From assembly GCF_003576645.1 (NCBI RefSeq), contig NC_044930.1, positions 8,979,866 to 9,043,865 of the forward strand: a stretch of 64,000 bases of DNA. Direction: 5' to 3'. The stretch is from Ipomoea triloba (Eukaryota; Streptophyta; Magnoliopsida; Solanales; Convolvulaceae). Each line of letters opens with the position of its first letter. Within the stretch, counting starts at the first letter, position 1. Positions 12,208 to 23,769 of the stretch are shown piece by piece. Made by a program: the position numbers and the translations under genes. The notes under the pieces were generated by a model. It did no database searches and had not been told where the DNA came from. It saw only the letters and a list, made by a program, of their open reading frames with translations.

Positions 12208-12377
12208 ACAAGGACATTTTAGTCTTTATGCAACTTATTTCCTTCTCATTCCCAATAATTCTTTTTCCCTACTAAACAATGTAATTTGAATTCCTACTTT
12301 ATTCTAACTTTATTCTTTTCCCACCGAATTACACAATTCCTTTCCACTCTAATTCCTTCCTTACAACCAAACGCCCC
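11627..12377. mobile_element. PIF/Harbinger-like MITE carrying a nested Stowaway-like MITE
   Basis: The ends GGCCGTTTGATTGG and CCAACCAAACGCCCC type form imperfect inverted repeats, with paired internal words (GAATTGCAATTC). Terminal words like GGGCGTTTGGTT are common in Tourist-like elements, but I could not prove a 3-bp target duplication. The interior holds (TTA)n runs and a nested element at 11861. A truncated relative starts at 52565. Confidence 0.55.
11861..12112. mobile_element. Stowaway-like (Tc1/mariner) MITE
   Basis: Begins CTCCCTCCGTCCC and ends GGGACAGAGGGA, the classic Stowaway terminus. It is about 250 bp and inserted in a TTA microsatellite, so its TA target duplication is ambiguous. 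Downstream is a (CCA)n run at 12111-12135. Confidence 0.6.
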
Positions 12378-13422
12378 AGAGGGAGAGATCATGTATAGTT
12401 GAACAATGCAACAAAACAATTGCAAATGGATTAACAAGCAAATGAATAAAAGGTAGACTTGGATCAAACCACCTCTGTGTAGAAGATCTTATGTTTCCTA
12501 GGATTTAGATAACATAATGTTTCCACAAAGAAACTAGGGGACGTTACTAGGTGCTAACACCACTCTCGTGGTCATTGGGCTATCAATTTAGAACAAAGCT
12601 CTATTCTTATCGTAGCTTGGCTAATTGAGAAAATTTATCAAACTCTTGGTGTTCACATCTCCTTCCAACTCCGTTTTCTCAAAGGCGAGTTGGAATGGTG
12701 ATAGAAGCGGCCATGGTGTAGTCCTATTTTCATAGGAACTACGCCTTTCCCTTGCACTTCTTGCATAGTTGGACCCTAACTAAACAAGGATCAAACAAAA
12801 TCCCAAATCTCATCACTAGACTCAACATAGAGTTATTACTTCATCTAAGATTGCAATTAAATTCACATAGCCTCCATCGCAGAGTTCAATCCAAATCCTC
12901 TAGGAAATCTAGCTACTTATCATATTGAGAAAGTAAATGGAATCATCAGTTGAAACACAAGGCATTGTAATCACAAATCACAAGAAACAAAGTGCAAAAT
13001 TGAAAGAGGAAGAACTACTTGGCTTTGATTATGAACTTTGCAAGATCAAATATGAAATTAGAGACTAATTAAGAAGCAATTACAAGCTGAATTTGAACTT
13101 TAAATCTTCACAAATGTGATTTGATTACAAGATACAAGTGTTTGGGAGGTTTTCTATGGAAGAAAACCTAGAGAGAAGCTGAGAAATGAATAGTGAAAAC
13201 AAAATAACTGCTTCCAGCTATTTATACTTTAAACTCGCATCAAAATAACCGCCTGGGAGTTGCCACTGGATGCGTGTTCACAGTGGGAGTCACGTTGTTC
13301 TAAGATCTAACTATGAAAAATGATAAATAAATTTCGAAGGAATAAAACTTTTATCACGTATTTTGATTTTATTTGAAGAAAATAATAAAAATTACGGCCC
13401 ACATTAGTTGTATAAATTAAAG
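12378..13422. other. Repeat-derived stretch, no gene seen
   Basis: No open frame longer than background. The moderately GC-balanced sequence (CTAGGTGCTAACACCACTCTCGTGG region at about 12550) looks like retrotransposon-derived noncoding DNA, but no LTR, primer-binding site or coding domain is visible. Confidence 0.4.
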
Positions 13423-13430
13423 TTTGACAT

Positions 13431-14350
13431 CAGGGCCGGCCCTGAGGGGGGTTCAGGGTGGGCACCTGCCCAGGGCACATCTCTATAAGGGGCCCATAGA
13501 TCATAAGATATACGGAGTATTATATATATAGTATATATTACTTATTATATATTAAAAAAGAGTTAATTCTATTTTTGGTGTCATAGATTTATGGGTGAAA
13601 ATTCACTTTTAGTCCTTTTTTATTAGAACATTTACTTTTGATCCTAGTATTATTGTGGCATGACCATTTTTGGTCCTTATCAACAAATTAGTTTAAATAT
13701 CATTAAATAAAATGACATTTTCGTCTTCAATTATGAATGTTTTCAAAAAATAAACACAAAAAATATAGCGGTTCAACATACTTTGTATAAAAAAGATTGA
13801 AATGTCTTTGTATTTAACGATGTTTCAACGATTTTGTTGCTGAAGGACTAAAATTGGTCATGCCACGATAATACTAGGACCAAATGAGGATGTTCTAATA
13901 AAAAAGGATTAAGAGTGGATTGTCACCTATAAATCTAGGACCAAAAATGGAATTAACTCTATTAAAAAAAAATATGATTAATTGTTTCTGGAAGTCGAGA
14001 ACTGAACTCACAAAGACAGAAAGAGACGTTATCGCACACCCACCACTCACGCCGCCTAGCCGCCGGTCGTGCCTACGCCACACCAACCACTCAAATACTT
14101 AAAGGTTTATACTTAAAGATTTTCGATTGACTTATTCGAATTGATTTATTCATATAAGTGCTAGCTGTTTTTGTTAAGATCTATTTTATAATAATTTATT
14201 TATACAATGTTGCCTAAAAAACATTCATCCGGAAGTGAAAAAAGAAAAAGAAAGTAAACAAATTGATCATTCGGAAACAAAATTTTCATATAGGGGCCCT
14301 TTTTTTTTAAATTTCGCCTAGGGGCCTATAAAACCTTTGGACCGACCCTG
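13431..14350. mobile_element. hAT (Tip100-like) non-autonomous element
   Basis: Termini CAGGGCCGGCCC and GGACCGACCCTG match the typical Tip100-type hAT inverted repeat. The flanks TTTGACAT (13423-13430) and TCTGACAT (14351-14358) form an 8-bp target duplication with one mismatch. A younger MULE-type MITE (13560-13959) is nested inside. No transposase frame remains. Confidence 0.8.
13560..13959. mobile_element. MULE-type MITE, 400 bp (family copy also at 38630)
   Basis: Long inverted arms start GAGTTAATTC and carry the phrase TAGGACCAAA/TTTGGTCCTA. The flanks TATTAAAAAA (13550-13559 and 13960-13969) give a 9-10 bp target duplication. It is inserted in the hAT element at 13431. The copy at 38630-39021 shares both arms. 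Confidence 0.75.
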
Positions 14351-14448
14351 TCTGACATGTAAGAAGAGAATAGAAAATAGAGTGAAAAGTGATAGTGTCT
14401 AGTATTATTCACTAATTATTTTGGCGTTGAATACTTGATTGCTAGTTA

Positions 14449-14751
14449 GAGCATCCTTATCAATGGAGTTTTTTCACAGTTTTTTAGGAGTTTTTGTAAG
14501 TGTGATTAGGAAAGAGAAAATGAAAAGGGAAGAAAAAAAAAATCTAATTTTAATATATATATATAAAAGGTATTGTCACGCCTGACGTGCGTCAGGCGCA
14601 ATTCCTCATTTTTCCCCTGCAACTTTAATTTACTGTGCTAAGAACTCCATTTTACAGGAGATAATTTTTCTTCTCTCTCTTGGGCTCTCTCTCCTCCATG
14701 TCACATGCTTTTGTACTATGAACCTCCCATTCACCATTGTTGTGGATGCTC
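14449..14751. mobile_element. PIF/Harbinger-type MITE, 303 bp
   Basis: Inverted ends GAGCATCC (left) and GGATGCTC (right), then AATGG/CCATT inside, are flanked by TTA on both sides (14446-14448 and 14752-14754), the PIF/Harbinger target. The interior contains a small hairpin CCTGACG/CGTCAGG. A run of 14 G follows at about 14766. Confidence 0.65.
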
Positions 14752-15137
14752 TTAAGGCGATTTTAGGGGGGGGGGGGGGTAGCTTAGTTGTCACAAAATT
14801 AAGATTTCTAATACATGTAAACTCAAATTTACTCTCTGATTTGACGAGTGATAGACTATTTGCATAATGTGGACCCCTATAAAAATGTCTAAAACAAAAT
14901 TTAGTGTTGGAGTAAAAGTTGAGAGTAGAAAATAAGAATACATATAAAATTTTCCGAAAATTAACTAATATAAGTACGGAAAATTAACTAATATAAGTAC
15001 ATCAGGTGCATTGGTAGACAGGTAGTGATGATAAAACTTTAACATATAGTTAAAAATTAATTAAAAATGACTTAGTTAGTGGTTATTTTAAGATAATTTT
15101 TAAGTGATGAGTTTTAGTTTCGGTTTGAGTTGGGTCA

Positions 15138-15250
15138 GAATTTACGCCACGAACCAACTTCACATTGTCTTTTACAGTTTGGACCAAGGCGCGCGCCATT
15201 ACCTTTTGTGTTACCAATTCCTCTATCACTTTGTCCAACACTAGCGTCAT
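15138..15250 (-). pseudogene. Truncated CC-domain exon 1 of an NLR
   Basis: From ATG at 15250 the frame reads MTLVLDKVIEELVTQ and then VKLVRGVNSD, clearly homologous to the first 38 codons of the exon at 48067. Homology stops after 113 bp. There is no rest of the coiled coil, no donor and no NB-ARC exon downstream. The upstream 5' UTR and flank are conserved, so this is the left breakpoint of a duplicated block, not an independent gene. Confidence 0.8.
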
Positions 15251-15465
15251 TGCTCTCTCCTTCTCTCTCTCTCTCAATGAAGAAATAGGAAATGCAATTA
15301 TGCAAGTGATGTCACATACACTTTTTTCAATCATACTTTTCACACGTTGATCAATTTAAATGGACGAATCATATCATTCTACTTTTAAAAAAAATTATAT
15401 TTTGAATGGATGAAATTATTTCGTATTTTGTATATGAAACATGGTTCTGACTATATATATAGAGA

Positions 15466-15951
15466 GAGAAAATATCAGTGGAGGTCCTCCGACTTTGATG
15501 GCGCCGCCACTTTTAGTCCTCAACTTTTAAATCAATCACTTTTAGTTCTCCGACTTTGATGACAATGCCACTTTTAGTCAACTTTTAAATCAACCACTTT
15601 TAGTTCTCTTACTTTTTGTTTCTAGCCACCTATGGTCCTTCGTTTACAATTGTACATCTAATGTCATTTTCTCAAGCACAATTCAGTCATTTGGTCCAAA
15701 ATTTAGTGTTAACAAAGGAGAGTGGAGAATAGGATTTCTTCAATTATTCTGATGAGGAAACATAATATTTAATACATTAATTATGAAATGACTGAATTGC
15801 CCTTGAGAAAATGACATTAGATTTCCAATTGTAAAGGAAGAACCATAGGTGGCAATAAACAAAAAGTAAGAGGACTAAAAGTGGTTGATTTAGAAGTTGA
15901 GGACTAAAAGTGTCGGTGCCATCAAAGTCGGGGGATCTTCACTGGTATTAA

Positions 15952-15954
<3 letters not shown>
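15466..15954. mobile_element. Long-TIR MITE in the block 1 flank
   Basis: Inverted arms share the phrases GACTTTGATGGC(A/G)CCG and CACTTTTAGTCCTCAACTT and their complements. The interior holds a near-repeat of the arm phrase. It is followed by a TA run (15955-15997). It separates the two halves of the conserved NLR 5' flank. Confidence 0.65.
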
Positions 15955-16000
<46 letters not shown>

Positions 16001-17477
16001 CATTTCCAATTGGTTAATGACTTGGAAAATTGAAGATTCCTTTTGGTACATAAATTGGAAATGTGATGATGGATGTCTAGAAAAATTGCCCTATTTTCTT
16101 TGGTCGATCCAACTTTTCCACCAAACCAGCTCGCAAAGTTTTAAACTAGCCACTAAAATGAGTTAATAACCAAATTATTCCTCAACTATATATAGTATTT
16201 TTTTTCTGATTTAGTTTTAATTTTTTTTTCATTTTGTGTTTAATTGGGTCCTAAACCTTAATAATTTTACATAATTTTATCATATGTTAAGATAGTTTGA
16301 TAATTTCTCCATATTAATACCAATTTAATAATCAACTATAGTAATTTTAATCAATTTAATTATCGACTATAATGATTTTATATAATTCAATCATCGACTA
16401 GAGTGATTTTGTTTTATTTAATTCTTGATTAAGTTGATTCTAACGATCAAGGATTCAATTTAATAAAATCATCGAAGCTCATAATCCTATTAAACATAAA
16501 AATACTTTTAAGACTAAATCAAAAATAATTATTATAACGAACGACTAAATTGTGAATAAGTCTAACTTATCAATTTCATATAAAAGTTGATATGCCCCAT
16601 CAGATTATTATGCAACTGGATTGGCACAATTACGCAAATAATTTAGGTAAGGTCTCAAGTCAGAATACATCAAGTCATATCATTGTCTTCTTATTAAAAG
16701 TTGCGCCATTCCCTCAATTATTTGAGCTTGTAAGTTTTGTAGCTTTTCCTACGATATTATTTGCTAGTAGCTCAAATAATTGATTTTTAAGTTATACGAA
16801 TTGTGTTGGATATTTATATATAGTAATGGAGATTAATGGTTCAGATGTCTACTATTCAAACTTAAATAATATTTGGAGTTGAGGAGTAATAAATATTATT
16901 TATTTTGGTAGAGATAGTTTTGGGATGCGCGAGAGGTCGTGAGAGGTCGCGAGAGATACCAGGGAGGTCCGTTCGCGCGAGAGGTCCGCGAGAGGTCGAT
17001 TCACGAAATCTATCTCGCAGCAGTCATGTCTCGAACTAATGACCTATAAAGCTAATGTTGGTGGTGGTCTGATCTCACGCAGATCATACACCTCTCGAGT
17101 GATACTTGGCGAAGCAAGATCCTTGCATGGAAATTGGTTCATGTCTCGTAAAGGATTAGGAGCTTCGCCTAAGGAGATTCAGTACATGCACGTGTATATT
17201 CATATATTATGTATCTTATTTGCATGGTTCTTGCATTTTAAGATATTAATATATGAATATAATTATAATATTACATGCATTGGTACACATCTTCTTTTAC
17301 CTCTCGCAAAGGCATGAACCTCTCGTTTAGTAATTTATTCTGATACTATGCACGTGATTATATTTCTTGATTTGCATGCTCACATGCATTTGAAATATTA
17401 AGTTGTGGATATAATTGCTTGAAGTATATTACATGCATAGGAATGGAGAAATACTTAAAACTAATCCCAAGTCAGTT

Positions 17478-17484
<7 letters not shown>

Positions 17485-17554
<70 letters not shown>
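17485..17554. repeat. (TA)n microsatellite
   Basis: Pure TA run. Others of similar size: 15955-15997, 22335-22368, 23731-23767, 40713-40752, 46813-46862, 53846-53886, 56244-56312, 57945-57992, 58450-58544 (mixed with ATAC) and 63968-64000 (reaching the window end). Several abut MITE ends. Confidence 0.95.
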
Positions 17555-17557
<3 letters not shown>

Positions 17558-17591
17558 GAAGTTGGTTTTAAAACTGCTTTAAACTTCTAGT

Positions 17592-18936
17592 TGTTAGAAA
17601 AACATACATGCGCGGCGGAAGCATCAAATCGCTTTTTCTATGATTATATGTAAAAAGGGAGTTAGAAAGTTTTACCATTGAAGCGTGCTTTGGCAGAATC
17701 AAAACCGTCCAACCGTCCGGCCTCTAGTCCGTCCACCGGTCGGGCACGCGAGAACTCCCAGAGATTTCTACGTGAAAACTCTTTTCTGAATAATCTCTGT
17801 CACTTCTCTTAGTTAAGAAATAGGGCAAGGCTTATATATATAGCCTGGTTTGGGCCCAAAGGTGCTAGCCTTTAAAAGCCCAAAACTACCCAATATTGAA
17901 TTAATCCATTAATTAATTATTAATGTATTAATTCAATATCGATAACTCTTTATCGATTTCTTTTAAATTTCTCAGCATTACCACGAACCATTAAGGTGTG
18001 ACTTTCTAGGTTCATAGTCAAACTAGCAACTAGTAATATTTAATAACTCATTATTAAATAACTCGTAAGTCATGAGTGACACCTAGCGGTATGTTATGAC
18101 TACCTAGTTGACAATGAATATATTTTAATATATTATAATGAACCTTTCCGTTACAAATATCATGCAACATTCCTTCCACACAACACTTGTTCCGAACCAG
18201 GTAAAGGTCATGGTCAAACTTAGTCAAACCCATAAACCCGGTCAATATGTCTATTCAATATTCTTAACCTGAAGTCCAACTTCATTATACTCTGGCCAGA
18301 GATTCTCGTTGTATGATTATTGAATAGACTGGAACATCCTTATTACCTCAAGGCGGTGGATCCTCTATTGAACGCACACATGTCACCGTACAACACTGAA
18401 CTAGGCCACCAAGTACACTTATAGTCCCATAAGGAACAAAAGACGCATACTGGCAAAAACTAGTCCACCATATGTACGAGACAACCATGTCGTCTCAAGT
18501 CAAAGGATTATTGCATACTTATAACATACAACATACCGATGACACGTAGGTAAACACCATGCGGTACGTTGTAGTCAGTCAATGTTCAATGACTTGTTCT
18601 CTAACAATCATCCACATGTCCACTCTCTGTATCTCATACAGAATGGCATGAGACTCACCATAAGAAGGACGATGTGCTAGTCTTATCGGAATTCTAATGC
18701 CCAATTAGAATTCCTATGACTAGCTAGGAACATTTTACAATACTTCATTTATTAATTCTTCGTCACTCACATTCTTAACACTTAAGAATGAATAATTAAG
18801 AAGATTGTATTGAATAATATCAAATATTAACTAAGCCTTAATAAAATAAATAAAACAATTATTTATTATATTTATTTAATAAGAAATTAATGCCCAAAAC
18901 AATAAATGCTGGCTCCTAGGGCATACATGTCTAACA
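17592..18936 (-). mobile_element. Copia-type solo LTR, 1,345 bp
   Basis: On the minus strand it begins TGTTAGACATGTATGCCCTA and ends in CTAACA, with a perfect 5-bp target duplication CTAGT (17587-17591 and 18937-18941). No internal domain remains, so this is a solo LTR made by recombination between two LTRs. It is nested in the older solo LTR (16804-19228). Confidence 0.8.
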
Positions 18937-19334
18937 CTAGTAACCTCTCCTAACAGTCAGATTTTATTTCTATAAAATCTTAAGGAGATAATCTGATGAT
19001 ACAGACAATTAACTTGGTTTTCACCTTGATATTTCACAGTCCTACAATTCTACCGGAAATTCTTAAACAAAACAACTTAAGAATTTCATTCATCTTCTGG
19101 TATCCTATAAGATTAAATCTTGAACCTTGTTGCTTTTTCTGAGGGAGATTTAAAACTTATAAGAAAGTGATTACACGCCTGAAGATGCCAGATGATCCGA
19201 TTTTGTTCTCAGCAACATATTTCTAACAAATTGCTCAGTTATTTGAGGAAGTCATTTCTTTTAAAGCTTTCTTATATCATCACCGAATATGCTACAAGGA
19301 ATCATATTTTTCACTCTTTAACTTCTACTCTTTA

Positions 19335-19475
19335 TGCCAAAGGCTTTGTGGTCAAGTGACATAACTGTCGCTCTCTTAAGTGAGAAGTCACAGGTTCGAT
19401 CCCCAGTGGGGTATTGTGCTTCACTCAATAGTTACATTTTTATTTGCAATTTTTTATTGGTTCAAAAATTTCAAT
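19335..19475 (+). mobile_element. tRNA-derived SINE
   Basis: Contains an A-box-like block (TTGTGGTCAAGTGACATAAC) and a B box (AGGTTCGATCCCC) about 45 bp apart, the tRNA-type Pol III promoter. It is absent from the paralogous block at about 51.9 kb. Relatives are at 39220-39320 (minus) and, degenerate, at 28075-28145. Confidence 0.55.
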
Positions 19476-20660
19476 TCGCCCATTAACATTCACTGTCTCA
19501 CTCAATCTCAAAATTTATTCTTCTAATAGTTTGAGTTTTTTCCATGTTTTTTCTTGACCTATCAATTTACAAAAACTATATTCTAATTATATTTTAAATT
19601 ATATATTACATTAAAAAATAACATTGCATGAATTTTAAATAATTTAATAACAAAATTAAATAAGAAAAAATGTCAAAAAAAATTATAAATATTTAAAAAT
19701 AAAAAAAAAGTTGGCCATTGCATAGCAACTAACGGCCATTAAAAAAATGTAGCGAAATAATCCTACCAAAAGATTATTTCTGGAAAATAGTACAAGCACA
19801 AGCAATGAACATATTAAGGTTGTTAGTACAGTCGAGCGAGATACTCTATCCTTAAAACCTTATTTGTTATCTTCAAAAGGTGCTAGGAGAGTTGTAGCCT
19901 AGGTTTCACGGGACAAAACGTACTACAAATCAATGCTTGAGCACTCAAACAAATGAGTCCGGCGAACTAGAACCAGGGATGAACATAGGGGGTTGAGAAG
20001 GAAGATGTGTAGAGTTTTTGAGAGCTAAAAACGTAAGATATGTTATGTCTAAAATTTGTTGCTCAACCATGTTTATAGGAGATATACTACCACTCAGACA
20101 CTAGCTAAAAGTGTTGGCATATTTTAACTCGCAAGGTCAGCCATTTTTCCGGACGATATTCGTACCCGTAGGTTATTGAAATGTGCTCATTGGACGAAAT
20201 TTGTGCCACTTTTCTAGATACGTTATTGAAATGCTCTCAATGAGCGTATCCGCGCGTAGACGTGTTATCACAGGGCTATTTTCCTTAAAAAAAAAAAAAA
20301 AAAAGCATTTGAACGAGAAAAGAATTTTGAAAAAGCCTCACCACCAATTGTTAAAAAAAAAAAAAAAAAACTCTTCCCAATTTTTGCATCAGAAGAAAAC
20401 TCCCCAAAAAAGCACTCATGATATTGCTCTTAGCTAAGTTTAGGATATATGTATTTTGTTGCTTTATTTCTGCATCAAGTTTTCCTATATCATCACTGCC
20501 TAGGCTGTTGCGGTACTTAAGTAATTTTATGGTCTATGTATTCTTTTGCATAATGTTTTTATTTTTGGAGGCTTGGAGCCTACCTTTCATGACTCTTCTA
20601 GTCTTCCTTCACAGCTCTTTTTCTGCAAGTGCAATAATGTCTTCTTACAAATAAAGCTAA

Positions 20661-22159
20661 AACTTCATATTGCCTTTTGCCATCCATATCAGTAGTTATT
20701 TCCTTGGTTATTGTCAGTAAATTTGTCACATCCTATGAGAGAGAAGAAGAGGGGAGCATCTGCAAATTGGGGTTCATGCTACAGTAAATGAGAAAGGAAA
20801 GAGAAAGTGGGAAGAAGAAAAAGAAAAAAGGAAAAAAAATTAAATCTGACAAAAAAACAAAAAAAAAATTAAAAAATAAAAATAAAAAGTGTATTTGAAG
20901 TCAGAGTGGCCGCCAGCTCTGACGGCCACTCTGACGCGCCCGCTGGGGCGCAGTGTTGCGCCCAGACGCGCGGCGTCTGGGTGTATTTTTTTTCTTTTTT
21001 TTTTTTTTAATGTTCTGACATTATCCTCCATCTTGCAGGAGAATGATTTCCTTTAATTTTTGCCTCCACACCAATGCATTCAATCAAAGTGAAGATTATT
21101 AACTGACATGATCCGCTAATTATCCACAGATGGGAATGTCCTTAGAGCAATCCAATCATTTGAATTTTTTCGAACGTTATCCTTATCCTTAAAATTTTCA
21201 CTTTCAAGATGACTTGAATGCTTAGGCTGTCCTCATCCTAGCAAGTCTTCCACTTGCTAGGTGAGGTGGCCATTGATGTGGAATTTTTTTTTTTTTTTTT
21301 TGTTTAATTTTTTGTCCAGTTGTCTTGCAAGCTTTCTAATTAAGAAAACGTTTCTGCCAAGGACCTTGTGGTCTAGTGGCATCAACCCTTTCCCTTTATA
21401 CAGGAGGTGGTGGGACCATTTTTGAAAGTAAGAGAGTATTGCAGGGATGTAAAACAAATATTGAAGAATTTGTAAATTTGATGATGTGGAAGTGGGACCC
21501 ATTTTAGAAAGTGAGAGAAATTTTTGGGATAAGGATAGCCTTATGTAAATTTTTTGTTTTGTTTGCAATGTGACTTGCAAGCTTGCATATACAATTGCAA
21601 AGTACAAAAGGTTGCTGCATGTGGCAGTCGCAGGAGCCTTTTGTACTTTTTTTCGAAAATGTAAATTGAAAGTGAGATATCTTTTAAATTGAGAGAGTAT
21701 TGTAGGATGTAGAGAAAATAATGAAGAAATTGTAAATTTAGTGATGTGAAAGTATGACAATTTTTGAAAGTGAGAGAGTTTTGCATGAACAATAATAACC
21801 TAATAAGATTTTTTTAGATTGAACAAGAAATCTTTTTGCAGTTGTAATAATGTCTCTCATACTTTCTATCTCCGCCACCTTACAAAAATCTAACAAAAAC
21901 CTTGCAAAAAAAGTGAAAATATCCTTGTTGGGGATGCTTTTTATTGCAACCACAATGATTGTTAATAAATTTGATTTTTTTTTTCAAAAAACTGTGCCGA
22001 GGAATAAGTAAAAAACAAATTAAAATTAAAAAATGAAACAGATCTATGGATGAAATTAATGGGAGAATTCAACATTCGCCTGTACAACATGTGTTGTGTG
22101 CATAATTATTTAAGAAGTATATATATAAACATACAACGTCTTAATCAAGACACCCATAT
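20661..22159. other. Noncoding repeat-rich stretch
   Basis: No gene is supported. It includes a GC-rich hairpin-prone patch at 20900-20990 (GGCCGCCAGC, CTGACGGCC, GCGCCCAGACG), several poly-A/T runs and a partly palindromic MITE-like region (about 21220-21950; TAGCAAGTCTTCCACTTGCTA forms a hairpin). A SINE copy with A-box CCTTGTGGTCTAGTGGC lies at 21354-21420. Confidence 0.45.
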
Positions 22160-22330
22160 TAGTAGGGGTGTCGAGCTCGGTAAGCGTTCGTTTGTTAAGG
22201 TAAATGAACATAAACGAGCTCGAGTCTGAATGGCCGCCACAAAGAGACAGCAGCGCCTCCACTGAGGCTCGAACCCACTCCCTTTCACGTGGAAGGTGCA
22301 ACCGGATGCCACTAGACCACAAGGTCATTG

Positions 22331-22372
<42 letters not shown>

Positions 22373-22560
22373 ATTAGTTTTGTAGTTGTGTTGTTTGTTT
22401 GATAATTGTTCGTGAACGTAGATTATTTCTTGTTCACGAACAAATTGTGTTAATAAACATGTGCAGGTGTTTGGTTATTAAGTGTTCACAAACGTGTTCA
22501 TGAACGTAAATGAATATGTTTGTGAACGTGTTCGTTAAAATATTTGATTTTTCATTTTTG
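22160..22560. mobile_element. hAT-like remnant with nested SINE and TA run
   Basis: Starts TAGGGGTGTCGAGCTCG, a common hAT-type terminus, and has repeated GTTCGTGAACG / TTCACAAACG words typical of subterminal regions. A right terminus and target duplication were not found. A minus-strand SINE (22228-22333) and a TA run (22335-22368) interrupt it. Confidence 0.4.
22228..22333 (-). mobile_element. tRNA-derived SINE, minus strand
   Basis: Minus-strand sequence has A box CCTTGTGGTCTAGTGGC and B box GGGTTCGAGCCTC about 45 bp apart. The same family is at 21354 (partial) and 60604 (complete, with target duplication). Confidence 0.65.
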
Positions 22561-23004
22561 CCCTCAATTTTAACACCTATATATTTAACATAGATTTAAC
22601 AGAAGGACCAAAATTGGTACAAAATCAATAGTTAAGGGACCAACTTTGCTAAAATTAAAAGTCGATGACAAAAATTGGTAAAATTCAATAGTCGAAGGAC
22701 TATTTTTGAAATTAACTCTAATATAAAATACACATAATAGTATAAAGTGCACCTAACATTATCATTAATTTTATTAAATATAAAAATTAATTGCACTTAG
22801 AGCTCACATTTAATAATATAGAGTACATCTAGCTTTATCATCAATTGCACCTAATGTAAAAGTTAATTGTGGTTAGAGTTCACCTTTTAAACTTTAATGG
22901 TTTAATTTTTTTCTATGTGGTTTAAAGGTTCATTTTTTACTATTTAGGGAATTTAAATTTTATGGTTTATCTTGAGATTTAGCTTTCTATTTTTTTTTTT
23001 AAAT

Positions 23005-23430
23005 CACTACAAAAAAATTGTGAATTGCAATGGAAACCTCACAATGAAATAACGTAATTCATTGTCGATTCGCGATAGTTTTTGTGACAAAATGTGTTTC
23101 ATCACGATTTTACGGCGGAAATGGTGACGAAATTTAATTTCGTAGTTATTTTTGGTGCAAATTGAGAAAAAATTTTGAGAAACTTTGGCACCCACATTTT
23201 GGTGACGAATTTTGCGACGGAATTAATTTCCGTCACCAGAATGGTGACAGAAAAGGCAACGACCAATATTTCCATCTTGACTTTGCGATGGAAATGACGC
23301 CAATAATGAATTTTGTTGCGATATCTAGCGCAAAGTGGTAAATACTCCACATAATCTTTGCGCCAATGAATTGACGACGAATGGAGATGACGGAAATTGC
23401 GACGATTATTTTTTCTGTCGCGAAAATAAT
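23005..23430. mobile_element. CACTA (En/Spm) terminal fragment
   Basis: Begins CACTACAAAAAAATTG, the canonical CACTA terminus, followed by many short direct and inverted words built on GCGACGG / CCGTCGC / GGTGACG, the subterminal repeats bound by transposase. No opposite terminus was found, so it is a fragment. Confidence 0.65.
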
Positions 23431-23434
23431 AGGT

Positions 23435-23727
23435 TAAGGTGCATAAATTTATAGTTTAAGGTGTGTATATTTAAAACTTAAGGTGCGTCACTTTCTAGTT
23501 TAAGGTGCATCTGTTTAACTCTTAAGGTCTGTATGTTTAAAGCTTAAGGTGCATTATTTTCCAACTTAAGGTGCATCAGTTCGAGACACTTGATCATTTG
23601 CATCCATATTGTTAGGAAGCGCGTTTTTTTTTAAATTCTTTCAGTTTGAGCCGTTGATATATATTAGATCAACAACTCAGATCTCACCCCATTTTTCATC
23701 TTGGAGAAGTTTCGCACGTAAACCATC

Positions 23728-23769
<42 letters not shown>

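Larger units (their letters stand above)
16804..19228. mobile_element. Solo-LTR-like insertion, interrupted by a second solo LTR
   Basis: It starts TGTTGGATATTT, ends ATATTTCTAACA, and is flanked by a perfect 5-bp duplication AATTG (16799-16803 and 19229-19233). The paralogous block (about 51350) lacks it, confirming insertion. Subtracting the nested LTR leaves about 1.07 kb, a plausible LTR size, with no internal region or coding sequence. A GCGAGAGGTC short repeat lies at 16925-17000 and a TA run at 17485-17554. Confidence 0.75.
15138..20660 (-). repeat. Duplicated block 1: NLR 5' end and flank (paralogue 47.95-52.56 kb)
   Basis: Collinear homology with 47955-52560: CC-exon start, 5' UTR (TTGCATAATTGCATTTCCT), flank with CCAATTGGTTAATGACTTGG, then GCAACTGGATTGGCACAATT (16.6 kb versus 50.05 and 50.98 kb), GGCCATTGCATAGCAACTAA (19.7 versus 52.17 kb) and TCTGCATCAAGTTTTCCTAT (20.47 versus 52.5 kb). 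Each block has its own later insertions. Block 1 has two nested solo LTRs and a SINE; block 2 has the CACTA hairpin array, a MULE MITE and an internal duplication. Confidence 0.8.

Noticed and set aside
12062..12289. Frame with poly-His and poly-Ile tracts
   Set aside because: Produced by (CCA)n and (TTA)n microsatellites next to a Stowaway-like MITE.
15083..15343. 86-codon frame as a complete small gene
   Set aside because: Only the part downstream of the ATG at 15250 is homologous to the CC exon and it ends after 38 codons; the N-terminal extension is 5' UTR.
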